From assembly GCA_021813195.1 (NCBI GenBank), contig JAKALI010000271.1, positions 1-6,073 of the forward strand: a stretch of 6,073 nt of DNA. The letters run 5' to 3'. The notes under the pieces were generated by a model. That model saw nothing but the letters and a program-made list of their open reading frames with translations, ran no database searches and was not told the origin of the DNA. The position numbers and the translations under genes were made by a program. Shown piece by piece: positions 6,018 to 6,073 of this stretch. The DNA comes from Pseudomonadota bacterium (GTDB taxonomy: Bacteria > Pseudomonadota > Alphaproteobacteria > Rhizobiales > Hyphomicrobiaceae). Each line of letters starts with the position of its first letter. Position 1 is the stretch's first letter.

Positions 6018-6073
6018 ACCCACATCACCGGGCGGGCCGCAGACCCGTCGCGGCGGCGACCTCGGCGAGCGAC

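Noticed and set aside
5415..6023. 202-codon minus-strand ORF
   Set aside because: It is fully antisense to the catalytic domain of xerD, where all six active-site residues lie on the plus strand.
6047..6060. Hairpin GTCGC-GGCG-GCGAC after xerD as a terminator
   Set aside because: The stem is only five base pairs and no T-run follows. Such short GC stems are expected by chance here.
1..6073. A hidden defence, toxin-antitoxin or biosynthetic system
   Set aside because: Every large frame is accounted for by housekeeping genes or by one exported protein of unknown function. Nothing shows a nuclease, toxin, retron or repeat-array signature.

Overview
The window looks like an ordinary chromosomal stretch from an alphaproteobacterium, most likely of the Hyphomicrobiales (Rhizobiales). 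DNA is moderately GC-rich and densely coding. The arrangement, aroK-aroB-CNNM/CBS transporter pointing one way and a small membrane protein, a large exported protein and xerD pointing the other, is one I associate with that order. No genus can be given from the sequence alone. I see no rRNA, tRNA, insertion sequence, phage gene or CRISPR array.

Left half, minus strand (read right to left from about 3000 to 1): aroK (shikimate kinase), a 94-base gap, aroB (3-dehydroquinate synthase), a 46-codon ORF that joins its neighbours by a 4-base ATGA overlap at each end, then a HlyC/CorC-type CNNM/CBS-domain membrane protein cut off by the window's left edge. The tight spacing suggests one transcript that couples two shikimate-pathway steps to an unrelated membrane protein.

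Centre (about 2915-3140): the divergent intergenic region. It holds a weak sigma70-like promoter candidate for aroK and one possible 39-codon ORF, and little else I can support.

Right half, plus strand: a 48-residue single-span membrane protein, a 570-residue exported alanine-rich helical protein of unknown function, and xerD (chromosome-dimer-resolving tyrosine recombinase). The last two are almost abutting, and the xerD ribosome-binding site overlaps the upstream stop codon. The final 56 bases after xerD have no assigned feature.

I did not find a convincing new defence, mobile or multi-gene system. The items most worth a second look are the two tiny genes (46 and 48 residues) and the uncharacterised exported protein coupled to xerD.
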